Positions 37,945 through 51,400 are shown, numbered from the stretch's first letter. The stretch: 64,000 nucleotides of DNA from Carposina sasakii (GCA_014607495.2 CP053155.1:6510001-6574000), one strand, 5' to 3'. The notes: generated by a model not told the origin, from the sequence alone. Program-made: numbers and translations.

Positions 37945-39095
37945 AATCAAAAATAATTGCATAAACAGCTTACATAAGCCCTTGAAGAGATCGGATTCCG
38001 ACTAAAGTTTTACTCAGATTACCTGCATATAAAATCATGCACACGTACTAGATTCACATAACAAGTAAACAAAATATAAGTTATCTACGAGAAAACATCA
38101 CTTCACGAACATATGCAAGCTTTCTTTCTACGCATGCAAGCCATTTACAAATAAATTTTGATTTTCACAGGAAAATTACACCCGCTTCCCTCCAGCTTTT
38201 CCCGCCGAATCTCGAATCTCAACACAACCATAGACGACCATAGAGGTTTTTTTTATCCCGAAGGAAAGGCAAGGGGAACTAAGCCCATACAGCCATTGCC
38301 TTTAGTAATGTTTTCTGATTTTATGAAGGATGATAATGATGATGATGAATGGGTGTAAAATTAGTAAAGATCAAAAAGAATTGCAGAAACAACTTACATG
38401 AGCCCATGAAGAGATCGTATTCCGACTAAAGTTTTACTTAGCCTACCAGCTCTAGTAGCATGACCTGTAAAACACGATATGATAAACCGATTTAAAGACA
38501 TTTAGCCTGTCTACATACGATAAATATATCCGCCATGTTGAATTTTGTATAGAGACGATACGATATGAGGATTCATCAATATCATCATCAATATCAGAAA
38601 TCATTTACTAAAGACAATGGCTGTATGGGCATAGTTCCCCTTGCCTTTACGTCGGGATCTTAGCGGGATAAACTATTTAAAAAAATTACTGCTGGCTGAC
38701 TTTGACGTTGATTCAGCGGGAAAAACTGGAAGGGAGTGGGTGTAATTTTCTTGTGAAAATCAAAATTTGTTTGTAGATGGCTTGCATGTGTCCGTAAAGT
38801 GATGTTTTCTGGTAGATAAGTTATATTTTGTTTACTTGTGATGAGAATCTAGTGCGTGTGCATGGTTTTATATGCGGGTAAGCTATGTAAAACTTTAGTC
38901 GGAATACGATCTCTTCATGGGCTCATGTAAGTTGTTTCTGCAATTCATTTTGAATTTTTGACTAATTTCACACCCATTCTTGAGGATTTTCCCGACGTTT
39001 CCATTCATCATCATCATTATCATCCGTCATAAATTCAGAAATCATTTACTAAAGACAATGGCTGTATGGGCTTAGTTCCCCTTGCTTTTTCTTCG
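37945..39095. repeat. cluster of inverted and direct repeats upstream of the helicase gene
   Basis: A left arm 37945-38325 is the reverse complement of a right arm 38580-38960 (about 380 bases each, moderately diverged). Extra partial copies lie at 38340-38450 and 38980-39095. Marker words are 'gattccgactaaagttttac', 'ttttcccgc' and 'ggcaaggggaacta'. It looks like repeated insertion of one MITE family, ending about 220 bases before the gene's ATG. Confidence 0.8.
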
Positions 39096-39099
39096 GAAA

Positions 39100-39312
39100 A
39101 AAGACAAAAAAAAATGACATTGACGTTTGTTTGTTGAGAAACATTTTGGATTTTTTGCGGTGCGGTTCGTTATTTTTCTTTTCTTTTGTGTTTAATTTTC
39201 CATTCATAACTGCAGTCTATTATGTAAAAGTATCTATTTAAGGTGTAATGAACTTTCAGATATGCTACTCATTTAAGACATAGAATTAGTAAGACATATT
39301 AATTTAATAAAA
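39100..39312 (+). promoter_or_regulatory. probable 5' UTR and core promoter of the helicase gene
   Basis: This is the only non-repeat sequence between the inverted-repeat cluster and the ATG. It is T-rich, has no upstream in-frame coding extension and no TATA box placed convincingly. Promoter placement is inferred from position only. Confidence 0.35.
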
Positions 39313-39495
39313 ATGGCCAAATGGAAATTCTGCCGACAATTTTTTGGGAACGAAGAATACACCTTTACGGATGGAGAAAAGATTTCTATAGGCAGAGCAT
39401 TCGATAATACAATAACATTATCAAGTATTGTAATATCTAGAAATCATTGCCTTATTGAACTACATAATAATAAAGTTGTAATTACGGATTTAAAG
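39313..39495 (+). CDS. helicase exon 1 (start of FHA domain)
   Basis: It opens with ATG at 39313 in an AAAATGG context. It encodes 61 residues with GRAFDN and the SRNHCLIELH strand of the FHA fold, and ends in phase 0 before GTTAAG. Reading on past the donor soon loses the FHA pattern, while joining to 40166 restores it (DLK then SSNGVYVG). Confidence 0.88.
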
Positions 39496-42400
39496 GTTAA
39501 GTATAACTGTTTATTTACTAGAAAAAATTTCGGTTTTACAATCGAAATAAGTATTATTTGCACGCGTGCATTTTAAAACAGCATAAAATATTACATTAAA
39601 AAACTTTATGGGTTGAACCTTTACCTTCAGCCAGCCAAACCTATCTTTCAATTATGCAAGGTTTTTCATTGGTTTGTTTGTCTACAATAAACACTCATAC
39701 ATTGGTTGATTAGATGATATCATGGTTAAAAACTATATGAAACGACAAATGCTACATGTTGCATGCCATACTGGGAGCAGTTTTTGTCCAATGTGCCCAT
39801 GACTCATGTTAAAGCCTCCTGAATCATTCATGATAAAAATTTAACAAAAAAAAAACAATATAGTTTGAGAAAAGAATTGGGTCTCTTTAAAAAATTGATG
39901 TTTTAAATTAACTTAAACAAAAATCTCACTAACAACAGGCAAAAACAAATTATTATGTGATACTTTCATATTAGTGTAATGTAAAAATAATTACTTTAAT
40001 TACCTACTTCTATGTATCTTTAGACCTCTTATATCACTTGAGATCTCTGAGTATTTCCGTACACTTCTGATGTTCCTATGCACATAGTAGTTTTTTTGCC
40101 ATCAGTTACTCATTTATCATCATACAATAAATGAAGAGTTTTATTGATGTAAATTTATTTTCCAGAGCTCAAATGGGGTTTATGTTGGACTTACTAAAAT
40201 ACCAGTTAACTCACCCTATACTTTAAAAGATAATGATATTGTTGGCTTGGGGTGGACTAAAGGTGCCCCTCTAGTTAACATTGATGATAATGAAAAATAT
40301 GTGTTTAAGCTAGTGAAGCAAAATAGTCCACTACTTAAAAGATTAAAATTGAAGATGAAATTGATGCAACAGATTGTATTGAAACCATTCCAACATTACT
40401 GAAAGAAGAACCTAAGAAAAAGTTATTTTCAGATACAAGTAACAAAAGAAAACATGATATAGATGATTCAGATGAAAATTCAGATAAAACAGCCATCAAA
40501 AAGAGTTACATTAAAAAACAAAAAGAAGATGTAATTAGCATAACTGATAGTGATAGCGATATACAATTAGTACCTGCAATTAAACAGGAACCAATAAAAA
40601 TTGAAAATGATGTTGAATTTGAAGCTTTTAATATCAAACAGGAGTATTTAGGATATGATGATGAAGCCATAGAAGTTGATAGTGATAGTGAAAGTGAATC
40701 TGACCATTGGTTCTTAAGATTATCCCAAAGTTCTCCTGGAAAACCTTTTATTAAGGTTACTAAAAAGGAAATTAAGGCAGATGATAGTTCTTATAGTCAG
40801 ATAGATGACCCAATGAATGATAGTTTGCTGGATGATCATGAGGATGACTATTTAGATGACTTAATTTACATACCTTCTGAGCCACCTAACAAAAATGACC
40901 CTGCTGTACAAGAGAAAGTGGAGACAGGTGTAACTAGCAAGCTTCCTGATATAAGTAATGAAACTTACCCCACAAATAAGCTCCCTGATATTACTAATGA
41001 AGAAGATTTTATCCAAATACCTGAAACAAATCTAAATGAATTACAATCAAAACATTCTGACCAAACTTCTAGAGATGTTATTGATGGAGTAAACACTGAT
41101 TGTAATTTTAAAATATTAGAAGGAGCTAAGCCAGCTGTTAATGATATTCTATGTGATACTTCAAAGAAAACTCAAATTATACATCCCTTAGAGAAACCAC
41201 AAAGAAAAGCTCATTCATCTTCAACACATAGTATGCTATCTATAATGTATTCCTGCTTTTTCTCATTTTTAATATCACACCTGTCATTAATACATATATA
41301 TTTATTTTCAGGTAAATCTAAAAAATCTAGCGGAAAGGACAAAAAACATTCATCCTCCAAAAAAGTTATTAGTCATTCACAAAAGGAAGAGCGTAAAAAG
41401 AAATTAAAAGAACTTGCTGTCAAAGAGAAAGAAATGGTGGACAATAATTTAAACAAGAATGCATCAAATAATTCAAGCAAGCAAAAAGTCAATGTTAAAG
41501 TCACAAATTGTAATCGTGGTGCATTTTTGACAGACAGTGTCCAAATAGTAAAACCAACAAAGAGAAAAGAAAGTCCCAGTTCACATAAGAAGGACAAATC
41601 CTCTGAAAAATCACCTAAGGAATCAAATACTTCTGTTGTCTCACCAGACATAAGCAACGGTGACATTGATCATGCTAAAGATAAAAAACATTCATCAAAA
41701 TCTAAAATTTCAGATAGTAAAATTTCTAAACATAAAGACAGACACCACAGCACTAAACGTAAATCTCATTCAAAAGCAGAAAAGTCTGATTCTGTAAACA
41801 ATGGTACAAAATTACCCTTAAAAAGTTTAAAACCATTGTCAGAGAGTGAGGAGAGCTTTTCAGGGAAACCATTTTCAAAAGTAGTACCATTGCCTCCAGC
41901 AAAACCTAAGAAATCTGTTCGATTTTCTGAAGCTCCACCAAGAGTACATATTTTTGAAATTCAGCCAGGCAACAGGATGAAGAAGACAAGTCTAATTAAA
42001 ACTACATTGGTAGACCAGCTGTGTCCAAATCGTATGTACTCTTTAGAAAAGATCATGTTGATTAAAATTCTCAGATGGAATCCTAGTTGGCTTAAGGAAC
42101 AAATGAACAATAAGGAACCACCTCCAATACTTGGCCATAGTAATCCAATGGCTTTATTACATTCTTTTAGGAGCCACAATCAATATGTTCAGTAAGTAAC
42201 TCAACTTTTTCTCTCATTCACTTTACTATGGGTTTGCCATGATTAAATGAAATATTTGTGAATAAAAAGTTTGGAAATCTCAATTTCTGGTCATGATTAT
42301 CACCTTACCTAAGGTGATAATATTAATAATTATGAAAACCTAAGAAACAAATGGCAATTATATTTAAACCCATTGATACAATAAATTTAATGATGAATGA

Positions 42401-45400
42401 CCTCACATTTTTAGGTTGGTAGGTGATTTACTTCTTATGGAGATTTGGGAGTGTTTAACTCAAGGTTACAAGAAGATTCATACACAAAAGAATGGGATCC
42501 AAATGAGGATTGAATCTCTTCCACCAGCTCCAGTGGCGGATAGATGTTTAGAATTATACAACATGAGTGTGAATGGTGTGTTTATATACATGTTATTATT
42601 ATTTGTATCTCTTTTGAAATTCTCGGGATTATAGGGACGCCTGCCATTACATTACTACCAAGTCTCAATTGTTTGGTGGCAGGCGGTGACTCGCCGACTC
42701 ATTTAATGGGTCCCCTGAAACGGCCGCACACACAGTGACAAAGGCAGCTAGGGTGGAGGGGTGCCCCTGGACTTTAAACCGAGGCCAACTCGCCACTTAC
42801 GGATGGGCACGTCCACCTTCTTGCTAGTCCACTCTGCCCAGCCGGCGAAGGCAAGGCAGAGGCGGGGGAAATGTTCCTCGTCAGACCTCACTCCGGCGCC
42901 GGAGATGAGGAACAGTGTCTTCCCCCGGGAGTACTTCAGGTCCGTGGGAACACTACCTCCCAACAGCTCGCCACAAGCTGGCCTGCGGGCTTATTATTAT
43001 TATGCTTTACTTATTGTACACAGTAAAGTTTTCACAAATTATATTATAAATGTTTATTTATAATATAAATATATTTGTTGCCAAGCTATTTGCCAAGTTA
43101 CCATATAGCGCTGCTAGTATCGGCAACCGAAGTATATTCTATTAAAATTTTATGTTAAAATTAGAATCCCTTGCATAGTGAAAAGAAAGAAAACTTTGTA
43201 GAGAAGAGTGACATGAAATTAATTCTGTAATGTTGCCTTGGTAAATCTTGTAAGCTAAATTAAATTAAAATATTTTCATTAGATGCCTTTACTATGTCTC
43301 AACCTTTCAGTGTCTGTACCAACTACGGAAATAAAAAGCGTCCCCAGAGTTGGAGAGATTTTGCAAGTCAGTTTTGGACCAGAAAATTCAGGAAACCTAC
43401 GATTCTTCTTTGTACATAATGTTAGAAGACTTCCGTCGCCACCAAGTGAGTAAATGCTGTACTTTTTTGCAATATACCTAATACAAATACATCATAACAA
43501 TTATATATACTTATTTTAATCTTTTCAGACAACATACATTCGTTCTTCAGCATTTCGCTCCACGCAACATTCACAGAGAGGATGCGAATGCTAAGGCCCG
43601 GTGAGGTTATGGTGGCGAAAAGTCTGGCCTATATTAACAACGAGTTGATGCTGTTTGAAGCGATAGAGTACTTGGTGGGGTCTCCGCTCAGTGCTGCCAT
43701 CCTCAGGCCTGAACCCCAACACTTCCCCAAACCGGAAATCACTGCAGAGCATTTTATACAATCTAAGGTGAGTTATTGGTTACCGGTTTGGAATTGCAAG
43801 CAGAAATTTTATATGCTTACTGTTTACTGTTATATTTCCCTGTTTTATCTTGTTTGTAAGAGAAATGTCACACATTGTAACATCTGATATATAGGCAACA
43901 ATCTCAGCTAGGTCTAACAGTAAATTAGATAAATTGAATCTAAGTTAGATTCAACATTGATCAGTCTAGTGGTCAGTGGTGAAGGAAAAGTACAATTTAC
44001 CCAAAAGTTATTACCAGTCTATCTCAAAGTGGGCGATGGGCCTTAGAAGGTGGTTGCCCATTTGCAAAACACAACAAAATAACTGATTTTCAAAATGTGC
44101 GTTAAACCAATTTAATTCGGGAACTAACTTATGTACACAGTTATAACAATAAATTTTATCTTATCTAACCTTTGATTTTTAGACATATAAAGAATTTTTA
44201 GTACAGTTGACAGAATATTCTTGAGTTATATAAGGCATTAAATAGTAAATTAAGTGAGGTATCAATTGGCGTGTTTGCACGCACAGTGGACGGCGACACT
44301 GAACCCGAGTCAGCAAGCTGCCGTGAGCGCGTCTGTCGGTATCGCCCTCAGCGAGCGACCGGCCATACAGATGGTACAGGGACCTCCGGGGACCGGTAAC
44401 TAAATAAAATAAATAAATATTCACACACTACACAACACATTGAACTAGTCCACACTAAGATCCCTAAGGTCTTGTGTCGTGGATACTAAGCAACGGTATA
44501 TAAATACATAGATAAGTATATTTATAAATATCCATGACTCTGAAAAAAGATCGATCTTTGTTTATCATATCAATATTTGCACCTACCGGAATCCGAACCC
44601 AAGACCTATGGCGTCAATTAATTGGTCGTCAACTATCTCGTAAAATTACTATTATTATAAAATTACTAATATTATATAATATTGCAACTGCAAAGCCGAA
44701 GCAGCGCGATAGCGAAAATTGTACAATATTCGTTATTGAAATGACAAAATTCCTTTTTAAATAATTTTATGTACTTAATACGAATTTGACAAGCAATCAG
44801 CGAATTTAGTACATTTTTTGCTATCGCTTTGCTTTTGCTAGATAGGTAATAAGGGGGCGGAGCGCGGGAGGACGCCTCGCACTCGTCCCGCGCACACACA
44901 AAAAATTTTCGCTATCGCATTGCTTCGGCTTTGCTACTGCAAATTAGCTAAAAGCTCTGCGGGGCCCCGTTAGGCGACTAAACTCGGTCATTCTCAGGAG
45001 ATAATCTAGCGATTTTTCACTGATTATTTATGATTCTAGAGTTTTGGTTACCCTATTTAAAAATTTGTTAACAGTCATTGTGAATCTCTCTGGTACAAAA
45101 AATACAGCCTAGAATATTAAAAAATACAAGCTCAGATGTAAAATAGGAAATTTATAAGCAGACTTATAACACTGTGATATTTACTTTGCAATTCTTGTTT
45201 GCAGGCAAATCCAGTGTCATTTGCGCAATAGTCATGTCATATTTTTACGACGTGGAAGGCAGACGGCAGAACAACCGAGGAAAGATACTGATCTGTGCGA
45301 CGAGCAACGCCGCGGTCGATGAACTAGTCATTAGGTTACTGAAGATAAGACAGTCCCTGCCCAAAGGTAAGATTAAAATAAGCGGGAGCTTTATCTACAT

Positions 45401-48400
45401 TAGAAACAAAACAAACAATAGAGGTTAATAGTAGCAATCAAGACATGTTGTTCTCACTCGGTAGTCTTTGGTGTTAAGACATAAAGACATGCCACTGTGG
45501 AACTCAACTAGTAGCAAGACATGTCTTTCTCACTCGGTAGTCTGGTGTTAATACATAAAGACATGCCATTATGGAACTATACAAATGTTGACATCATAAG
45601 TTAGCCATAACTTGTACTAAGCCACGGCAAAGAAGCAGTAGGAAGACACACTGGTGATTTTATCTCTATACCTTATTTTCGTGTGCCTTGCAATAACATT
45701 CAGTATGTCTTTATAGGCGAGCGTTTCGATATGGTACGCGTGGGTCGAGCGGAGTCCATGCATGCAAGTGCGCATAACGTCAGCTCACAGCGACTCGCGC
45801 AGCGACAGCTGGCCAAGCGCGTGACCGAGCCCGCGCGGCCGGGGCTCGGGGAGGAGGTACGTACACACGCCGCGTGACGTCACACGCAGCGACAGCTGGC
45901 CAAGCGTGTGACCGAGCCCGCGCGGCCGGGGCTCGGGGGGAGGTACGTACACACGCCGCGTGACGTCACTCGCAGCGACAGCTGGCCAAGCGCGTGACCG
46001 AGCCCGCGCGGCCGGGGCTCGGGGAGGAGGTACGTACACACGCCGCGTGACGTCACACGCAGCGACAGCTGGCCAAGCGCGTGACCGAGCCCGCGCGGCC
46101 GGGGCTCGGGAGGAGGGTACGTACACACAAACGCCGCGTGACGTCACACGCAGCGACAGCTGGCCAAGCGCGTGACCGAGCCCGCGCGGGGCCGGGGCTC
46201 GGGGAGGAGGTACGTACACACGCCGCGTGACGTCACACGCAGCGACAGCTGCGCCAAGCGCGTGACCGAGCCCGCGCGGCGGGGCTCGGGGAGGAGGTAC
46301 GTACACACGCCGCGTGACGTCACACGCAGCGACAGCTGGCCAAGCGCGTGACCGAGCCCGCGCGGCCGGGGCTCGGAGAGGAGGTACGTACACACGCCGC
46401 GTGACGTCACACACGCAGCGACAGCTGGCCAAGCGCGTGACCGAGCCCGCGCGGCCGGGGCTCGGGGAGGAGGTACGTACACACGCCGCGTGACGTCACA
46501 CGCAGCGACAGCTGGCCAAGCGCGTGACCGAGCCCGCGCGGGCGGGGCTCGGAGAGGAGGTACGTACACACGCCGCGTGACGTCACACGCAGCGACAGCT
46601 GGCCAAGCGCTTGACCGAGCCCGCGCGGCCGGGGAGGAGGGGAGGGGAGGAGGTACGTACACACGCAGCGCTTTCTGGCGCTTGCCAAGTCCTATCAAGT
46701 GTCTAAACATCTTCACAGTCTCACAATCTTTTATATTGACCCCATTACCCTTGGTCCTAACACAAGACCTCTTTTGTTAGATAAGTCACCTGGAGGCTAA
46801 GATGAATATGTGGCGCACGGCGGCGCAGGACGCGAAGGACCCGGTGCGCGTCGCCTACTGCCAGGACCGAGCGCAGCAGATCTACAAGAGAATCGCACTG
46901 GTAACGTCCAATTAACTACTTTCTCGATACTTGATGATTTACATCTTTTACGAGAATAAATTGTATATAATCTGTGGCATATCTTCGCAAAGGCACCACT
47001 ATTCTAGTAGCTATAAGGCACCCCCCTAACAATCTTGAAATGTATATAATCTGTGGCATAGCGGCGGCATAAGTAGCTAGCTGTGTCACTCCCTTTAACC
47101 AATTAAAATGTATAGTCTGAGGCCTGGGTGCGAAAATATTAGGGTCCAAAGTTGTCCAAATAGACAACGTTTTTCAGCATAAATGCACATTGACGCGTGT
47201 ATACTTTGATTTTTTATTATGTAGACAAAAATGACAGCTACAATCGAGCTTTTTTTTTTAATGTTGCCAGCATAATGCAATTAGTGTTGTAATATTTTAT
47301 TGTGAGCGATTAATTGAATTGGTGATATGAACTTTCGACAACGTGATTTTACTCAATAGACTAATCTATATGAATATATATATGTATATAAATAAACTCA
47401 ATCTATAAAACAGCTATTTTATTATTTAATGAGATTGACAATAAAATACATAAAATCGATAAAATGTAGTTTGAAATAAATGAGCTCTGTTTCTTTACAA
47501 ATAAATATTTATTAGAAATAATAATGAAATTTATAAGTATCGTGTAAAAGTAACATTGCCTGAGTAAAAAAAAAATATTGAAGTTATGGTAACCTTTTGG
47601 CATCTGACATTTTTTGCATCGCCAGCCTGGCGACGCCAGGATTTTCAGGCATTCGTTTCCCATCTTCGCTCACGATTGGTTGTACGAATATCCCTTGCGC
47701 TCTTAACGCCAGTTCCTTTGTTATTTGCTGTTACGTTTTTGTTGTTATTTGCTGTTAAGTTTGTGTTACGTTTTTTGTTTGTCTTGTTGTTCCTGTTTGT
47801 TGTTTTTCTTAAAACACCATGGACGCTCAACCGAGTACCTCGGGTGCAGTTATGTCTCCTAGGAAAAGGAGACGCCAAGCTTCTCTGACTGTCACAGAGA
47901 AAGTAATGGTGCAAAACGTATTTAAATATGTGTTTAACGAAGAGGCAACGAAATTAGATTCACATTTGAACGAAAAACCGTCCAAGCGCCTCTGTGCTCA
48001 AAAAACAGCAGATATATTGGGGATCGGAACTGCCACTGTCTATAACGTTTTGAAAGACATTAATGAGAATGACTCGCCCACCCCACCAAAAAGATCTGGA
48101 CCGAAGCAGACATTCAAAGACAAATTTGATGAATTTACTCTTTCGGCTATCAAGCGCAAAGTGCACGGCTTTTTTCATAACAAAGAAGCTCCTACAATTG
48201 AAAAGGTTAGTAGATTTTCCATACGTTTTCTTAAACAGTTTGTCCATAGATAAAAAGTGTTATGTTTTAAGTGAAATTCGCGTAATATACCACTTTTACA
48301 CCATGTATAGAGTTAGGGCGGTATCAGCGTCACCTATAAAAGTTTTGTGACCAATGTGACCATCCCTTTCAATGTTCCAATATTTTGACAGATGTCACGC

Positions 48401-51400
48401 ATATGTCATGTTTTGAGAGCGTCACCTAAATAATTTGCTTATTGTGTTCGTAAGTTATTTGAATTTACGAATTTACTGAATCGATCACCAGTTCCAAATT
48501 GGTAGACATGTCTGTAAATAATTGTCTTTTCTTTGTTATTTTATGCAATAACGAGTTTACATTTATGCTGTCTTAACATATCGTTAACATTTTACAAATT
48601 TGACTCGTCTTAACGATATGTTATTCTTTGCTTTTAGATCACAAACGCTGTTAATGAAGATCCTGACTTACCCAACCTTTCGAAGAGCACAGTGAGGCGA
48701 GTTCTTAAACATTTAAATTTTAAATATGGAAATCGCAGACGATGCAGCTCTTTAATCGACAGACAAGATATAATTTTGTGGCGGAAGAAATATTTACTTG
48801 CAATAAAAGAATATCGTAGACAAGGGAAAACTATCTATTACCAAGATGAGACGTGGGTGAATGAAGGGCACACTTTAAACAAGTCTTGGGTGGATAAAAA
48901 TATAAAAACGCCACGACAAGCCTTCCTTGCAGGTCTGACAACGGGGCTTAAAGCTCCTACAGGAAAAGGAAGACGCCTTATAATCAGCCACATTGGAAGC
49001 GAGGAAGGCTTTGTAGATGGAGGTTTGTTGATGTTCGAGTCAAAAACAGATTCAAGTGATTACCACAATGAAATGAATGCAGAACATTTTGAGGAGTGGT
49101 TAAGGGGAATTTTGCCGAAATTAAAAAATGATTCGGTGTTAGTATTAGATAATGGCCCTTACCACTCACGTAATGTAGAAAAAACTCCATCTATGTCGTG
49201 GCGTAAATCCCAAATTCAAGAGTGGTTGAAATCAAAGAATTTAAACTTCGAAGACAAAATGATCAAAGCAGAACTAATGGAAATTGTTAACAAAGAAAAA
49301 CCTAATTATAAAAAAAAAATATTGATGAGCTTGCTGCCGAGTATGGTGTCACCATCTTAAGACTGCCCCCTTACCACTGTGAATTGAATCCCATAGAATT
49401 AGTATGGGCACAGGTAAAGAGGTACGTCGCCAGAAATAACAAAATTTTAAAATGGCTGAAATTTAAAATTTATTCATTGACGGGCTAAAGTTGGTGACAC
49501 CGCAACGGTGGTCGAGTTGTATCGAGCATGTTATAAAAGAAGAAAACAAAATGATGCAACTCGATCACCTCATTGATGAGGTGACAGATACATTAATTAT
49601 AAATGTTACGGACTCTGACTCTAATAGTTCTTATTCAGAAATAAATAGTGATTAAGAAAATTTTTATGTTTCATTTTTTCCAATATAGATTTTTATAAAT
49701 CTAATAAAATAGCTAGTTTTTTTTTTCAAACCCACAAAGTAGCTTTTATTTTTTAAAAGTTTTATGAGTAAGGTTAGATTGAGTGAAAAAGCTTAATACA
49801 GATTTTAAACTTATCGAATACATTTTAACCATTCGGAATTCAGACATTCGCCGTAACATAAATATACATGAAATTAATCGAAATATTCAGTTGAACTATT
49901 CGATTAATTATGACCAACACTATTTTTTTATTACGATAAAGTGGCAACACTCCAAATGTCATTTTAGTCTACATAATTAAAAATCGAAGTATAGCAAGAT
50001 TTTTTCACGAGAAATAATTAATATCTGTCTATGAAAAAACTAGCATAAACACTGGACACTATAAATTTCACCTGATCGAGTAATAAAAAAACAATTCTCA
50101 AAAAAATTTTTTTTTGGCATAAACTTACTTTATTTGATGTATAGAGTACGTACCCTTCGTTAAGGGTGGCCACGAAAAAACATGTAATATGATAAGAGAT
50201 GTAATATGTATTCTAGTAAAGCCCCGCATCAGCACAAGACTAATGAGATTAAAATGTTTATAATCTGTGGCAATGTTGCAGGGCTAGTGGCTATAACATA
50301 CCGTTTAACGAGAATAAAATCATATAGTCTGTGGCACAGCTTCGCGGTGACGGCAGTAGGTGGACACCCCCTGTGACGAGATTAAAATGTGTATACTCTG
50401 TGGCACAGTTTCGCAGCGGCGGCGGCGCGTCCGGCGGCGGTGACGATTACCGCGCGGAGGATCTCTCGCGCGCCGAGCGCATGATCATAGAGGGCGCGCA
50501 CATCGTCGTCACCACGCTCAGTAGCGCCTTCAACCACAAGATGAAAGGGTATCCTCATTTGTTTATTTATTTCTTAGATACCTACTGTAGCCGCGACCGC
50601 GAAATTAATTAGAACATAATTCAAGTATGCGCGGAAGAAGTAGGCAGGCAAGGGGTGACTGAGCATGACATTGCTAACTTTCACATATTGATTTTCAATA
50701 ATAAAAAGAAATGATTTCCATGAGGGCCTTTTTCCAATGGTCTGAGCCTATCTAAACGATAAAAAATTACTTCTTCTGTTCTATATTAATTTTATTTACA
50801 TGTATGACTCGCTAGTTATTTGTTACCGTTAAATACAAAACCACATAAGAACTACATAACTTACAGGTTGAAGGGGCGGATAGCTCTATGTATAGTGGAC
50901 GAGGCGGGCCAGGCCATCGAGCCCGAGGCTCTCATCCCGCTCACACTCGACGTCACTCATTTAGCGCTCATTGGAGACCCACAGCAGTTGCCTGGGTTCA
51001 TCTGCTCACAGGTAACTACTATTATTTGCTCATACGCGGCTAACATTCACTCATGTGCGGCTAACATTTGCTCATTGGCCTATAAACCATATTTTTTAAG
51101 CATATTTTACACACTATATATTTTCTTTATGCCAACTGGTCTGCTGTAAAATAATCTCTGAGATAAGATCGTCATCAGCTGCCTCTTCGTCCGTGTATGT
51201 CCAAATAGTGAAAAAAAACAGTGGTTCCATACATTTTAGTGCAGTAGATAGTCAAGTTTGTATGTCACAGCAGATTTTAACAATGCGAAAAATAAATTGT
51301 CAATTACTGTAATAAGCAATGCCGTCTTAAACTAGGCTGGGGCCCTTGGGCACACAAGAATTTAGAGCCCTTTTGGAAAGAATTATATTAACATTTATTT

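Noticed and set aside
40813..42195. Single 460-codon exon
   Set aside because: It reads through an 81-base intron with clear GT/AG ends and a hydrophobic insertion out of character with the linker, and past the GTAAGT at 42192.
45785..46716. Large minus-strand ORFs of up to 215 codons (repeated Arg/Ala/Pro/Val units) and several plus-strand ones
   Set aside because: They are translations of the GC-rich minisatellite on the wrong strand or frame; they have no motif and follow the repeat period.
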